Positions 37,444 to 49,274 of a stretch of DNA of 64,000 bases are shown here, one piece after another (the first letter of the stretch is position 1; every line of letters begins with the position of its first letter). Both the position numbers and the translations under genes were made by a program. Under the pieces are notes generated by a model, which had not been told where the DNA came from, ran no database searches, and was given only the letters and a program-made list of their open reading frames with translations. The stretch is from Strongyloides papillosus (lineage: Eukaryota; Nematoda; Chromadorea; Rhabditida; Strongyloididae): contig SRSI01000046.1 of the NCBI GenBank assembly GCA_005656395.1, forward strand, positions 806,001 to 870,000, written 5' to 3'.

Positions 37444-37957
37444 ATGAAGATTCTACTTATTTTTGTCTTGACAATTAGTGTCATTCTCCTTACCCATGTA
37501 CATGGTAACTTTTTAACTCATATCTAGTGATAAAAATACTTTTTAAGGTGCCGTTTATGATACAAGATATGAATATGTAGGAAAAGACTTTGAAGACAGA
37601 ATACTTAAATCTCCTATTAGAAGAAATTACATAAATGGTGAGGATCACAAGTATCGTGACTCATTATCCAGAGAATATTTAGGGCCTAGAGATGGTGATT
37701 ATGAAACAATAAGAATAGAACGAATGAGAAAGTACCCCTACGGATATCACCCTCGTGATCGTAACATTTTTGAAAGAGATAACATATATGATCGTAGAGA
37801 AAGAGACCATTGGGATTATAATAGAAGAATTGACTATGAACACGATAACGCAAGATATATTAGAAGACAAAACCCTAACCAATTTTGGAAAAACGGAAGA
37901 AAATATGAAATGATCAATGGAAAACCGTTTGAAGTTTTCAACGCAGGCACCCACTGA
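37444..37957 (+). CDS. Small secreted Arg/Tyr/Asp-rich protein, unidentified
   Basis: Two exons (37444-37504, 37548-37957) with a 43-bp intron encode 156 aa. Residues 1-21 form a clear signal peptide ending in HVHG. The mature part has no cysteine and is dense in charged residues and tyrosine, with repeated short Arg/Asp/Tyr combinations (RYEY, YRDS, RRNY, YDRRERD, RRIDYEHD). The intron lies exactly at the signal-peptide boundary, a common arrangement for secreted proteins. I recognise no family. Dibasic sites (RR, RK) occur, but there is no repeated peptide-amide motif to suggest a neuropeptide precursor. A cuticle or host-interface protein is possible but unproven. Confidence 0.78.
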
Positions 37958-38206
37958 CAACATATGCATGAAGTATAACGAACATGTCAACTTCTACGAA
38001 TATATCTTCTAAATATATTTTACATTATATACACAATATATAATAATCGCACATGTCTAGTATAAATAAACTTTATTTTTTCTAAAAAAATCTCTTCTTT
38101 GAGCCATCGTAAAAATTAAATCTATATTATTGTTTGACTTAGATGCCCACAATACTTTCACATCGGATAAAAAAATTCATCTAAAATTTATTAAGGGTTA
38201 TCAGAT

Positions 38207-38708
38207 TTAGAGAGCAAAAACCATTTCAAAAGCTTTTGTCAATCCAACATCATTGTAATTAAAATGTAAAAGTCCAGCTAAACAGGAGATAGCAAAGATG
38301 ATAGCTGTAGCACGACCAGCTTTAGCTAAAGTGTTTCCATAAAGGAAGGGACGAGCATAATCAGTAGTAACCATATGCCATCCACTGAAAATTTCTATAT
38401 ACAAGACTAGAAAAATACTAAACCTACAGGTAAACATGAATTGAGCATCCAATGGCCAAAGCCATATCCATAGCTGGTCCATGAATAAAGTAAGCAGCAG
38501 GAATAAATGGCATAAATGCAACGGTCAAATACTTTTCAAGCATGAATTCTTTAGCTGGTTTCATATCGACTGGGAGTGGTTTATTGGAAAGTGCATCAAA
38601 TTGTGGGATTTTGGTAGCTACACCAGAAGTAGCACGAACACAAGAAATAGATGGATAAATTTTTAAAGAGCGAGCTCCATTAATAGCAACACGTGAAAGA
38701 AGAGACAT
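38207..38708 (-). CDS. sdhd-1: Succinate dehydrogenase cytochrome b small subunit (SDHD)
   Basis: Exons 38708-38428 and 38384-38207 with a 43-bp intron give 152 aa. A basic N-terminal presequence is followed by three hydrophobic helices typical of the complex II membrane anchor. The junction restores SIHVYLGWHMVTTDY: the His three residues into this segment is the likely haem b ligand, and the DY pair lies by the quinone site. The C-terminal HFNYNDVGLTKAFEM matches the NYHDVGI-type ending of SDHD. It anchors complex II in the inner mitochondrial membrane. It is divergent from the RAD6-like gene with 223 bp between starts. Confidence 0.94.
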
Positions 38709-38931
38709 TGTTGACGTCTATATAACTGAAATGTTGAAAAATATATGTAAAAAATATCGGAATTCAACTATTTTAAGACTTGTCACGTACATTGTAAACA
38801 TAGCTGAAGTGACATAAAACCAATAAAATTATAGGAATATCTCAACACGAACAATAATATACTTTGTTAGCTAGGATAACAACAAATAAAATCAAATTAT
38901 TATATATCTTATTTTCAAGAATATTTTCAAG

Positions 38932-39632
38932 ATGAGTAATCAAATGAGAAGGAGACTTATGATGGATTATAAGAACATCAAAGTAAGTCATAGTTCTTTC
39001 TTGATAAATTAAACTTTTAGAATGATCCTCCACCAGGGATAGAAGCAAGACCGAATCCAGAAAATATATCAGAATGGGATTGTATTATACTAGGGCCCAT
39101 AGGAACCATTTTTGAAGATGGTGTTTATAGATTAAAAATGGAATTTAAAGATGAATATCCCATAAATCCTCCAGTATTAAGGTTTATCACAAAAATGTTT
39201 CATCCTAATATCTACGTGAATGGAGATATTTGTCTTGATATTCTCCAGAAACGTTGGCTTCCATCATATACAATCACTTCAATTTTAACTTCCCTTCAAT
39301 CATTATTAGATGATCCTAATTGTGATTCACCTGCAAATGCAGAAGCAGCAGAGTTATTTCAAAAAAACAGACCGGAATACAATAGGCGTGTCAGTGAAGT
39401 AGTTATGAATTCACTGTTATTTAATGGTAAACTAACTAAAAAACAAGAGCGGAAATTGGAGCATATGGATAGAACAAAAATCCCGTATCTAGAAGATTTG
39501 AATGTTTCGGATTTTGAGAAAGATCTGTTTAGTGATAGTGATGATGACGAAAGTGAAGAAACATCTGGTACACATTCCTTGGAAACAGAAAAGAGTTCTC
39601 CAAAATCATCTGACCAGACGGAAGATGATTAG
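38932..39632 (+). CDS. ubc-1: Ubiquitin-conjugating enzyme E2, RAD6/UBC-1-like with acidic tail
   Basis: Exons 38932-38982 and 39021-39632 with a 38-bp intron give 220 aa. The UBC fold occupies residues 1-150 with RRRLMMDYK at the start, the HPN motif and the active-site Cys88 (GDICLDIL), the same residue number as in RAD6. The QSLLDDPN segment is RAD6-like. The C-terminal ~60 residues are acidic and Ser-rich, as in C. elegans UBC-1 and yeast Rad6 but unlike vertebrate UBE2A/B. RAD6 enzymes monoubiquitinate PCNA and histone H2B. Several family positions differ (for example RFITKMF and KRWLPSY), so it is a divergent member. Confidence 0.9.
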
Positions 39633-39922
39633 TATTAACAATGTAATTAATATTCGTATTTATTTTACAATAAAATGTTCTTATTTGTTCCATAAATTGT
39701 AATATTGAAGTTACTTTATTAGGCCTTACAAACTTTTGAGTTACTTTTTTCTCTTTGGAAGTGGCATTTTCCCAATAAATACTTTGAAAACAAGCGAAAA
39801 GTACTTCCAAATTTGAAAATAAATATCTTTCCGGGTTTATTTAACTTTTATAAAAAGGATCCTACACTTACACGTTGTTCTTTTGATATATTAAATGTTT
39901 CTATTTGTTCATTCAATTTCAG

Positions 39923-41098
39923 ATGTCAGAAAATCGATGTACTGGAAGAGCATCAAAGAGGAATATGCCATCTAGAAAAGGGAACTATTCTTCAATAGAT
40001 TCTCATAACTCACATGATTTAAATTATGGAAAACAAGAATTATTGGATAACCTAAAAATTTTTTTTGAAAAGAATGATTATAATAGCATGGAAGATATAG
40101 TTATTGAACTAATTGAAGAAAGGAATAAATTATCGAGAAAGCTAGAAGCCATAAATGCGTCTGATCTCGGTGAATCAAAATGGTATGTTTTATAAAGTAA
40201 TTTAAATGTTTTTAATATTTATTTTAGTATGCCTAAGTTTACGTGTGAATTTTCAGAAATATTTGACAAGGTAAATTCTCTATCAATGGAAAAATATTTT
40301 TTAGAAATGGAAAATAAAAGGCTACAGGGAGAGGTAAAAGAGTTACATGATTTAAATATAAAGAGATTAGAACCTTTATTGGAAAAAGCTATAAAATGTC
40401 CACATTGTCATAGTACATTCAAATATAGTTTCGATGAGGATGAAAGATTTAACTCTGAAAGATTTGAAAGAATGTCTAAAACATTTAATAAAGGAATTAA
40501 CACATCAACAGGTAATATTTGCTATATACCTGTTATGGAAAATGGTCAGATGACAACAACAAAGAAATCTTCTATTGATGAAGATATAAACGATGGAAAG
40601 CGTGTAACTGAGGAATGGTTAAAAAAAATAAAACATTCTCAAAAATCTACAAAACCATATCATATGCTTATATCTGATAGACAAAGAAAAAATAGAAATA
40701 TTAAAATGTTGAAGGCAATGTATAAAGCAAATGCTGGTAATAAAATCGATCCTGAAACAATTGATTATATTATAAGTGAGACAGGTTATGAAGGTCAATT
40801 AAAATTTACTATATCAATTGAAGAGTTATCACCAATAATTATGCATCATAAATTTTCAAACAGAGGATTATTTGCACTGAAGGCATTAATTGATGGGAAA
40901 GCTGGATGGAAAGTTTTTCCAACAAGACAACAAATAGCTGGGGTGCGTGCAGACACAAGTGAAAATCCCCTGAACAGTAAGTTAAGTTCTCCAGTGGATG
41001 ATGACCAAGCTGAATTTTCAAAAACTTCAAAAGATTTAACAGATGAATCAAATGAATCATCTAAAACGGTTGAGACCATCAAAAATGAAGAAGCATAA
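39923..41098 (+). CDS. Unidentified coiled-coil protein
   Basis: Exons 39923-40182 and 40228-41098 with a 45-bp intron encode 376 aa. The ATG follows directly after TTTCAG, a likely trans-splice or cis-splice acceptor. Residues about 40-80 are an amphipathic helix. About 90-140 form a coiled coil with leucine and methionine heptads (MEKYFLEMENKRLQGEVKEL), followed by CPHCHSTF, a single zinc-ribbon-like Cys-x2-Cys. Then comes a basic, helical stretch (RQRKNRNIKMLKAMY), and the tail is acidic and Ser/Thr-rich. There is no signal peptide or membrane span. I do not recognise the family. It follows the E2 gene on the same strand by 290 bp. Confidence 0.8.
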
Positions 41099-41586
41099 TA
41101 ACAAAGTCTTAAATATTAGATAGAGGAATCGAATAACAATTTCCTTTAGAACCACTCAATTTTTCAAATAATTGTTATCTTGATAATTTTTATTTCAAGA
41201 AATGGTCTTGTTTTTCCATCAAATCTCACATTAGTTGGAAGGATCTATGTATATTATGAAGATTAGGCACTATAAAAATGACTGTTTTAATAAACATTAA
41301 ATGTATTTTTTATTGTATTTAAAATTTGTATATTTAAATTTGAAAATAAAATAATATATCATATATGTTCTCTAATTTCTTGTGCTTACAAATTAATGGA
41401 TCAAACTTTAATGTGTAAATAGAATATATTTTACTTATTTAAAATAATGTTGTTAAAAAGAATTTGAGTTAAATCGTTATTAATAAAATAACAAAAATTA
41501 CTTCGTTAATTTGGAAAATTCAAAAATCGTATATAATAACTCTTTTATTATTAAATATAATTATATATATTATTTGAATTTAAAAA
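41099..41586. other. Convergent intergenic spacer
   Basis: AT-rich spacer between convergent 3' ends; nothing recognised. Confidence 0.4.
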
Positions 41587-42123
41587 TTATCTGACTAAAC
41601 CACTTTGTCCTATAATCAATAAGAATTCTTCATAATTAAGTTGTATGAATCCTTGATGACCAATATCCTTAACTCTAAATGCTTCAGTCAATATTTGTAA
41701 AGTAATAACCGCTCTGATAAAGTCATCCATGAATAAGGTCATATATCTTTTTCTTGCAAACCTAGTTACAAAGAGTAAAATGGAAGCATCAGATATTCTA
41801 TATCCCATATAAAGTAAAATTTCTTTAAATTCTGTCACTTCAACTGTACCACTTTTGTTACGATCGACACGATGGAAAGCTCTTCTCCATCCTTCAACAT
41901 AAGAGAAAGCTATACGGAATTGAAGCATATTGAGTTTTTTAAGTCCATCTCTATCAACTATCGAAAAAAGTAAAGAAATTGTATCCATGTCAAATCTTTC
42001 TGTCGTTCCATTGAAGATACCCCTTTGGAATTCGTCCATAGTAATGAAACCACTTCTGTCTCTATCTAAGATAATAAACAAAGCATCGGCAGCAGCATAA
42101 TGAACATTAAAATTGTATGCCAT
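41587..42123 (-). CDS. Penta-EF-hand protein (sorcin/PDCD6-like)
   Basis: A 178-aa intronless protein starting at the ATG at 42123; five further upstream codons are open but begin with TTG. EF-hand loops are visible: DRDRSGFITMDEF and DRNKSGTVEVTEF have the full set of acidic or oxygen ligands. A middle loop (DRDGLKKLNMLQF) and a C-terminal one (DIGHQGFIQLNYEEF) are degenerate. The linker FSYVEGWRRAFHRVDRNKSG is characteristic of the penta-EF-hand family, which includes sorcin, grancalcin, calpain small subunit and PDCD6/ALG-2. They dimerise via the fifth hand and bind partners in a Ca-dependent way. No Gly/Pro-rich N terminus is present. The exact subfamily is uncertain. Confidence 0.9.
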   Translation of the reverse strand: MAYNFNVHYAAADALFIILDRDRSGFITMDEFQRGIFNGTTERFDMDTISLLFSIVDRDGLKKLNMLQFRIAFSYVEGWRRAFHRVDRNKSGTVEVTEFKEILLYMGYRISDASILLFVTRFARKRYMTLFMDDFIRAVITLQILTEAFRVKDIGHQGFIQLNYEEFLLIIGQSGLVR

Positions 42124-42984
42124 TGTAAAAGAATACAATGAAATTATATTTAGAGAAAAATTTTATTTTTAATAAAATTTTGGAAGAATAAATTTGAAAA
42201 TAAAGTAAATAAATTTATGTAAAAAAAATCCTCAAAAATTATATGCGGCAAAGGAATTGAATATGCAGACTTTGATGGTAGTATATCATTTCTATATTGA
42301 ATTTTTTGCCAAAAATAAGGTAATATACTTGGAATTTTTTAATAAATAATTTACAAATTAATAAAAAAAGCAGGAATATTAAACAGAAGTTTTTTCAAAT
42401 GGTAATATGAATATTTCTACCACTACCTAGTCAAGTGGGGAAATTTTTTAAGCTAATTCTATCGTAAAAAATAATTCATCTGCATTCGCAAGCAATTTTT
42501 AATTTATTTTTTTAAATATGCCGTAGAATTGTTTTTGGCAGGTCGACTGGTCCGCAAAGCACATTTTTTTTATAAAAGAGTGTTATGTATTAAATCATTT
42601 ATCAAATGTAATATTTTAGAAAAATTAGATATTTTTTTGCTAAAAACATGGTTGGCATCTTTTGGTCCATAACTTGACTAATTTTCAATTAATGTTTTCA
42701 ATGTTATGTTTCTCCTTCATTCTATATTTGTACCTTTAAAATGAATCATAAACTAAAATATCCCATTTATTTTTGCAAAAATTATTTGAAAAACAAAAGT
42801 ACACAAAAAGTGGTCTTTTTAAAAATAATTTAGCCAATTTTGACCACAAAAGAACTTTATTAAGCTCCCTTAGTTACAAAAAACACATCTTTTGGTTATT
42901 TATTTATAAAAATCAATTAAATTTTAAAAGAGTTATGGTGGGGAAGAAATTTATCTTCTTATTTCTTTTTATTATAAAAATATA
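42124..42984. other. AT-rich start of the repeat-rich region
   Basis: No gene seen. At 42547-42569 lies CTGGTCCGCAAAGCA followed by ATTTTTT, a motif repeated in the same orientation at 63093. Confidence 0.5.
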
Positions 42985-43950
42985 AATTAATTAACTTATA
43001 CTATTTAGTTTTTTTTTAGTGAAAGGTAATAAGAAAAATACTTTCTGTTGTTAACTATTAATTCTTTATACGTTGTGCATATTACTTTTTCCTGGACAAT
43101 CTACAGAATGGCCAGACAGGTGTTTCCTATGATAGTGCTATTTAACCATATTTCCCATACAGAGGTACTATAATTGTCTGTGTATTTAGTTTGAATAAAC
43201 TTGAGATGATAAGGTATTTTGAGATTATTTTAATGTAAAAATATATGAGCTGATAAGCTGAATATATTCAAATTCTTAAATTTTATATAAAATTACAATA
43301 GATTTCTTTAAATTAAATGATCAAAACTTCATTGATTTGTGGCGATGCCCACGAAATTATTTCTGGCGAGTGTGTTCTGGCTGGTCATCTTAAACATGTC
43401 GTAGACTATTAAAATTAAATGCCATTAATCTTGTTGAAATATGCCCGTCTTAAAACGAATTTAATTTTTGTTTACATATAATTTACTAACATTGTTGTCT
43501 CTTTTTAAAGAGATACTTGGATTTAATTAAATTATGAAATACTTTTGTAATTTTCTACATAAGTAAATAAAATAAATATGAATAATTAATATTTAAGCTG
43601 AAAATTAAGAAATGAATTAATGATATAACGAATTATAATGTTTTAATATAAATTTGACAACTTTAAAATTACTTCATCAAGGAAATTAAAATATCTCAAC
43701 ATATTTTAAAATAACAATAAAAAGTATTAAAAAAAGTTAAATATGATGTTTATAGCACTAGTAATATTTAAAAATTTTGTATTCAGAGTTTGTATATGAT
43801 ATTACTATTTTAAAAACATTTTTTAAAGATATTTTAATATGATGAAAAATTTAAGGAAAAAATGGAAATATATAAAACACAACAATTGACTATGAAAATT
43901 ATAAATATAGTATAGTAAGCAATGTATTTGATGAAGAAATAGTTAATTAA
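42985..43950 (+). repeat. Left copy of ~1-kb diverged direct repeat
   Basis: Aligns along its whole length, in the same orientation, with 49275-50230. Shared landmarks in order: TTTTTCCTGGACAATCTACAG / TTTTTCTGGACAATCTACAG, CATTTCCCATA, GTACTATAATTGTCTG, TTCATTGATTTGT, CACGAAATT, GAGATACTTGGATTTAAT and ACTTCATCAAGGAAATTAAA. By eye identity is about three-quarters. No coding potential is seen. Confidence 0.8.
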
Positions 43951-44329
43951 CGCTAAAATAAAAGCAATAATAGAATGAATAATGCATCAATGATTGGAAA
44001 ATTTAAAACTGAAACTAGCACAAGCAGTTTATGCACAATAAATATTAAATATTTCTTTTGTTTTAATAATTTAAATTTATAATATTTTGAATATCGTAGT
44101 AATTATTTACGTCAAGTCTCTATTTTTCATATATATTTATTATATATAGAAGTGTTAATCATATGAAATATGCCCAATCTACAACTCACATAAATAGGAA
44201 ATACTTGAAGAAGGAAGATCTTAGACTTAGTGATTACAAACTTTGTTATACAATTTATTCTTTACATTATAATAAGTACTTTAATTTATAATTGTATACT
44301 ATTTTTGTTACAAAAACGCAAATTATCTG

Positions 44330-47132
44330 AGGGTTCAGATACCTTTGGCGATCTCTTCATGTTAACAAAATTAACATTTGATAGTCAGACATATGCTTCA
44401 TTATGATTGTCCAAAAAAAAGAGAAAAAAAACTGTGTTGGAGTACTGCAAAAATAAATGTTCAAAAGACTTTCCGAAACCATTCGCTTCAGAAACCTTTA
44501 TTAATAATCTAACAGGAAGAGTTTTTTATCAAAGAAGGGACAATACCAATGATAAAATTACTCTTGGAAACGGGCGAACTATCAACAACAGTTTCGTAGT
44601 CCTCTATAATGTATTTTTATTAAAATACTTTAACGGGCACATCAATATTGAAATAGTAAACCAAGTACTGGCTGTCACATATCTTTTCAAGTATTTTGTC
44701 AAAGATGGTGAAACAAATAAGGTAAATATAGAAGTTCTATTCAAGGAAGAAAAGAAGGATGAAATTTGCGAGTTCCAGAAAATTAGATGCGTAGAACCAA
44801 CTGATGCAACATGGAGAATATTTGAATATCCTATTGTTGCTAATACTGTTACTGTTGAAGTTTTATATATACATTTGAAACCCAATGACAAAGAAAAATA
44901 TACAATTCCTTTAGAAGAAAACGACTTTTTTAATGCTCCGCATCTTCATAAAGATTCGGATGCATTAATGCATCTTCTAACAACCAAAACAGTTGGAAGG
45001 TCAAAATTAATGGCCTATTTTCAATTAATGGAAGAAGAATATAGTAAATCTAATCCTGATAATGAAATACAAGCATTGACTTATGAACTGATACCAACAT
45101 TATTCAAATGGGATCCTCTATATCCCAAAGATGATGAAAGTATTCCACGTCATCAAAAAGGTGCATGGATTAGAAGAGTTAGAAAAACAAAGGCTATTGG
45201 TAGAATAGTCAGAATAGCAAAAGCAAACAAAGAATTATTTGCAATGAGAACCCTTCTAATTCATAGGAAGGGAATCAAATCTTTCGTTGATCTAAGAACT
45301 ATTGATGGCATCCAGTTCTCAACTTTTGATGAAGCAGCCAAATATCTAAATTTAACAGATAAAGAAAATTTACAAAAAGAATACTTTGATGAATTAGGAA
45401 AAATTCTTACCTCTCGAGAGTTTATCAATGCATTTTCAATTTACATTTGTCAAGCACCTGAATTTAAAGAACATAAAAAAGTATTTGACATACATAAGGA
45501 TTATATGAATCAAATTTTTATTCAAAGATATAGAACAAGTAATGGCCAACCAGTATCTGAAATTTTAGCTATACAACAAGCAAACAGTCACTTACAATAC
45601 GAAATTTGCATCACATTAGGTGCTAATGGTTATGATATTAAAAAATCAAATCTTCCGTTTGGAACTATATTTTATCCAGATATAATTAACTACGATGGTG
45701 ATGATATTGAAGAAGATACAAGAGCACTTCAAAAATACATTGACAGTGCTACAAAATGTTCAAAAACAAGTCTTTGAGAATTTTAAAGCTATCCGTGCAT
45801 CAACTAGAGATAGCAAAATAATGATGATAGAAGGCCCCGCTGGAACAGGGAAAACATTCTTATATAACTTACTCGCTACATATTTAAGAACAGAGGGAAA
45901 GTACTATATCAATTTGTCAGGTACCGGTATAGCATCATCACTTCTATACCAGGGACAAACATGCCATTCACTATTCGAGATACCATTAAGTATAAATGAT
46001 CCTGGATATGATGTAAAAATGGAAAAAGTAAGAAGACTACCTGACACAGAAAGAATGAGAATAAAAAATGCAGAGGTGTGTTTCATTGATGAAGTATCAA
46101 TGTTAAGTGCAAAGCAATTAGACTACATTGATAAAGTCCTTCGATTACATGGTGGGAGACATAAACCTTTTGGAGGAAAATTCATCGTTATGGGACGAGA
46201 TTTCCGGCAATGTCTCCCAATAATTAAGGATGCCACTACAGCGCAGTTAGAGGCATCAACTATTCTTAAAACAAAAATATTCACACATGGTAATCAAGTA
46301 AAAAGGCAATACCTCACGGATAACATGAGGGCTGGAGAAAATGAAATTGACTTTGCAAGATTCCTGCTACAAATTGGAAATGGGCAAAAAATTAATGAGA
46401 CTGAATCATTTTCTCTGGATGGGAGAATGAACAGTAATAGATTAGTGACAATACCAAATGAAATGATATTTGAAGGCGATCTAGAAGGATTCATTGTTGA
46501 AATATTTGGATTAACAAAAGAAGATATATCAAACTACTTTAACAGGGCCATTTTAGCCCCAACAAATTCCTCAGTAATGGATATCAACATTTTGGTGCTT
46601 CAAAAGTAGTTTACTGATATTGATGTATTTTATTCAAATGATAAGTTATATTTCGAAAACGAAAAGAATCCTAGTAATTTTGACATATCAACTGAACTCC
46701 TAAACACATTTACACCTTCAGGATATCCTTTACACAAACTAAAAATTTCTAAAGGATGTGTCTCAAAATATAAACATTAAAGAAGGTCTTTACAATGTGG
46801 CAAAATTAATATATGAACAAGTTGTTTCAGTAAGTAATGGAGATGGCTGCAGGAAACTCTTTAAATACAAATCTCTTGATGGACAGAAAATGCATTATGT
46901 TTCCCAAGTGAAAAATAATCCAGTAGACCTGAAATGTCCTATACTTTTCACCAAGTATCAATTTCCAGTGAAACTGAGATATGCAATGACTATAAACAAG
47001 TCACAAGGACAAACATTTGAGAAGATGAGATTATTAATAGATAATACTAGGATATTTTCACATGGACAACTTTATGTGGCATTCAGTAGAGTTAAAACAC
47101 CTAACTCAGTTAAAATCCATTGGATCCATTAA
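44330..47132 (+). pseudogene. Decayed Helitron-type helicase (PIF1 family), Rep domain missing
   Basis: Three overlapping or adjacent frames make one damaged protein. Frame 1 (44407-45777, with traces back to about 44340 beyond an in-frame TGA) carries the Helitron linker region (KCSKDFPKPF, YQRRDN, HINIEIVNQ, YLFKYF). A frameshift near 45755 leads into the PIF1 helicase (45695-46609) with Walker A GPAGTGKT and Walker B CFIDEVSM. An in-frame TAG at 46607-46609 is followed by more helicase sequence, and a second frameshift near 46750 leads to 46758-47132, which has the final motifs MTINKSQGQT and SHGQLYVAFSRV. The HUH Rep nuclease that should precede frame 1 is not found; upstream sequence is AT-rich noncoding. 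It is therefore an inactive, 5'-truncated Helitron remnant. A cellular PIF1 is excluded by the Helitron-specific linker. Confidence 0.88.
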
Positions 47133-47270
47133 CAAACACTTCAAAGAAGAGGAAAAATAAAAAATGTAATCCATGATGGGGTATTAAATCATGCGCTAAG
47201 ACAACAACTACGACTTACTCAAAATATGGCTAATTTAACAATGCACGTGGAACAACAATAAATAATATAA

Positions 47271-47817
47271 AATAAACTTATTTTTTTATTTAATAAGAAT
47301 TTATATATATTCTGATTGATATTACTTAAATACTAAAAGTTTAAATAACATATATTTTTTGACAACTATAGAATCACCTTTAAATTTTGCTTATATTATG
47401 GTAACCTAACACAATTCAATGGCATTTATATTTATTTACTATAAAAATGTCTTACAAATTTTGATATTGATAAGTGTCAAATTGTCACTTAAAAAACATT
47501 ATTCATACCTCACTGTCAGACATATTAATGGAAAAACTATTAATCATAGTATACAAGACTTCACACATTTATATAACAGTTGTAATGCTGCGTTTCAGAA
47601 TTGTAGTATTTTTCTATCAAATAATTAATCAAAAATAAAGAAGGCATTAGTATTATAAGTTTCAATGAGAAAGTAAATATCTTTGTGATAATTAATTATT
47701 TTGATAAATAATACTTTCAAAAGTGCAACGTTGTTTTTAAAACAATTCTTTAACTACATTACTTCAATTTACATTGTTCCATTATGTTTATCTTTATTTT
47801 TTATTAATTCTAAAGCA
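47271..47817. other. AT-rich interval downstream of helicase remnant
   Basis: No gene recognised; a short chance frame at 47419-47628 is hydrophobic and low complexity. Confidence 0.4.
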
Positions 47818-48282
47818 ATGAGTCATTATTTTGGATTTTTAGTTTTTATCCAATTTGAGACACTTACACCATAGCAATTAGAAAATTCTCTGGCCAGACA
47901 TAATTTAGATTTCATTTTTATTGAAAGAGATGTCTTAACAACTCCAAGAAATGTTAATGAGTATAGACCTTCTGAAAAACATTTAGATGTAAATTCATCA
48001 TTAATTAAATTTACAACATTCATGGATTCAATGCGTTTGGCCAGACGAATGAGAACATTTTTTAAAAGAAATAAAAAAGAAATCTATATTCACTACTTTG
48101 ATGAATACGTCAAATTCAAATAGAGTAGATATCACTACCCCTTAATGGATAGGCAACCAGGAAATGAACTTTTCAATATAAATTCACAATCTCTAGATTA
48201 TATTATGACTCCTGAAAACCAGATGCCCAGAAGAAGATATAAGGAGGAAGATGAAGAAAACCAGAGAACTTGGGAACATTAA
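47818..48282 (+). pseudogene. 155-codon reading frame interrupted by two TAG codons
   Basis: From the ATG at 47818 to the TAA at 48280-48282 the frame is kept with protein-like composition except for TAG at 47872-47874 and 48121-48123. The segment between them is 82 codons long. The C-terminal part is basic then acidic (MPRRRYKEEDEE). Frames 2 and 3 are heavily broken. It lies between the helicase remnant and the right 1-kb repeat and is probably a further gene of the same old element. I recognise no family. Confidence 0.55.
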
Positions 48283-49274
48283 TTTTTTTCTATAATCTTT
48301 TTTTAATTTTAAATTTGTCATCCCTTTTTTTCTCAAATAAATTTTTTTTAATAATTAAACATTTTATTCATTTTTAAATGTTCAAATCACGTTGTCCAAA
48401 AAATTTGAATTGCATTTTAATTATATGCGAAATTTTAGATGCCTTTACAATGAGCATTTATAAACATATAATAGTATTCTTTTATTATGTTTGAATAGTT
48501 CTTATTATAATAAATTATATTTTAATGATATTATACTAATTTCATAGGCAAAACTTTTTTATCATCTGTCATGATAACCTATGAAAATGAAACTAACATT
48601 AAATTTAGAATATTTAACTTTAAAACAAAATCAAATACTAAAATAATATTTTTAATAATTAAGAATTTTGTGTAAGTAAATAAAAATTACTTTTCGTATT
48701 TATTGTTATGACATTTTAAAGTTTTCTAAACATATTGATGTTATTAAATTGCATATACAAACTAAATACTATTAACCAGTTTACAAACTTTACACGAATT
48801 CGATTTCTATCAACTTATTTCTTAATATACTATAAAAATGAAGTTAGTCTTTAAGAAAAGTAAAATATCTTTAAAACGTTAATATTAAAAAAATTACATT
48901 ACTTTTAATTTTCGAATACACATAATTTCGTAAACAATGACAAAATTTATGCGATAATACAAAATTTTGTGCTGCATGCAACATTTTTGTTATTATTTGC
49001 TAATTTAAAATAAGTTTATTTTTTAACAGGTAGAGAATTTATTACATTCTATGAACATTTATCAAAATATATTTTCTTCTGTGTGTTGTTTATTAGTTTC
49101 TTTAAAACATACACAGAAAAAAAGTACTTCTCTTTATTATATTAAAAAATTAAAATTTTTATTTTATTAATATTCAATAGTAATTTTTGACAAAGTTAGA
49201 TAATTAAAAAATGTTATATTGTCCTACGAAAAAGTAAAGACGAGCGAAGCAAGTTACCGATTGTAGAAATCTAT
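48283..49274. other. AT-rich interval
   Basis: No gene or clear motif seen. Confidence 0.4.

Noticed and set aside
47826..48023. Minus-strand 65-codon frame
   Set aside because: It is antisense to the better plus-strand broken frame and has no recognisable feature.
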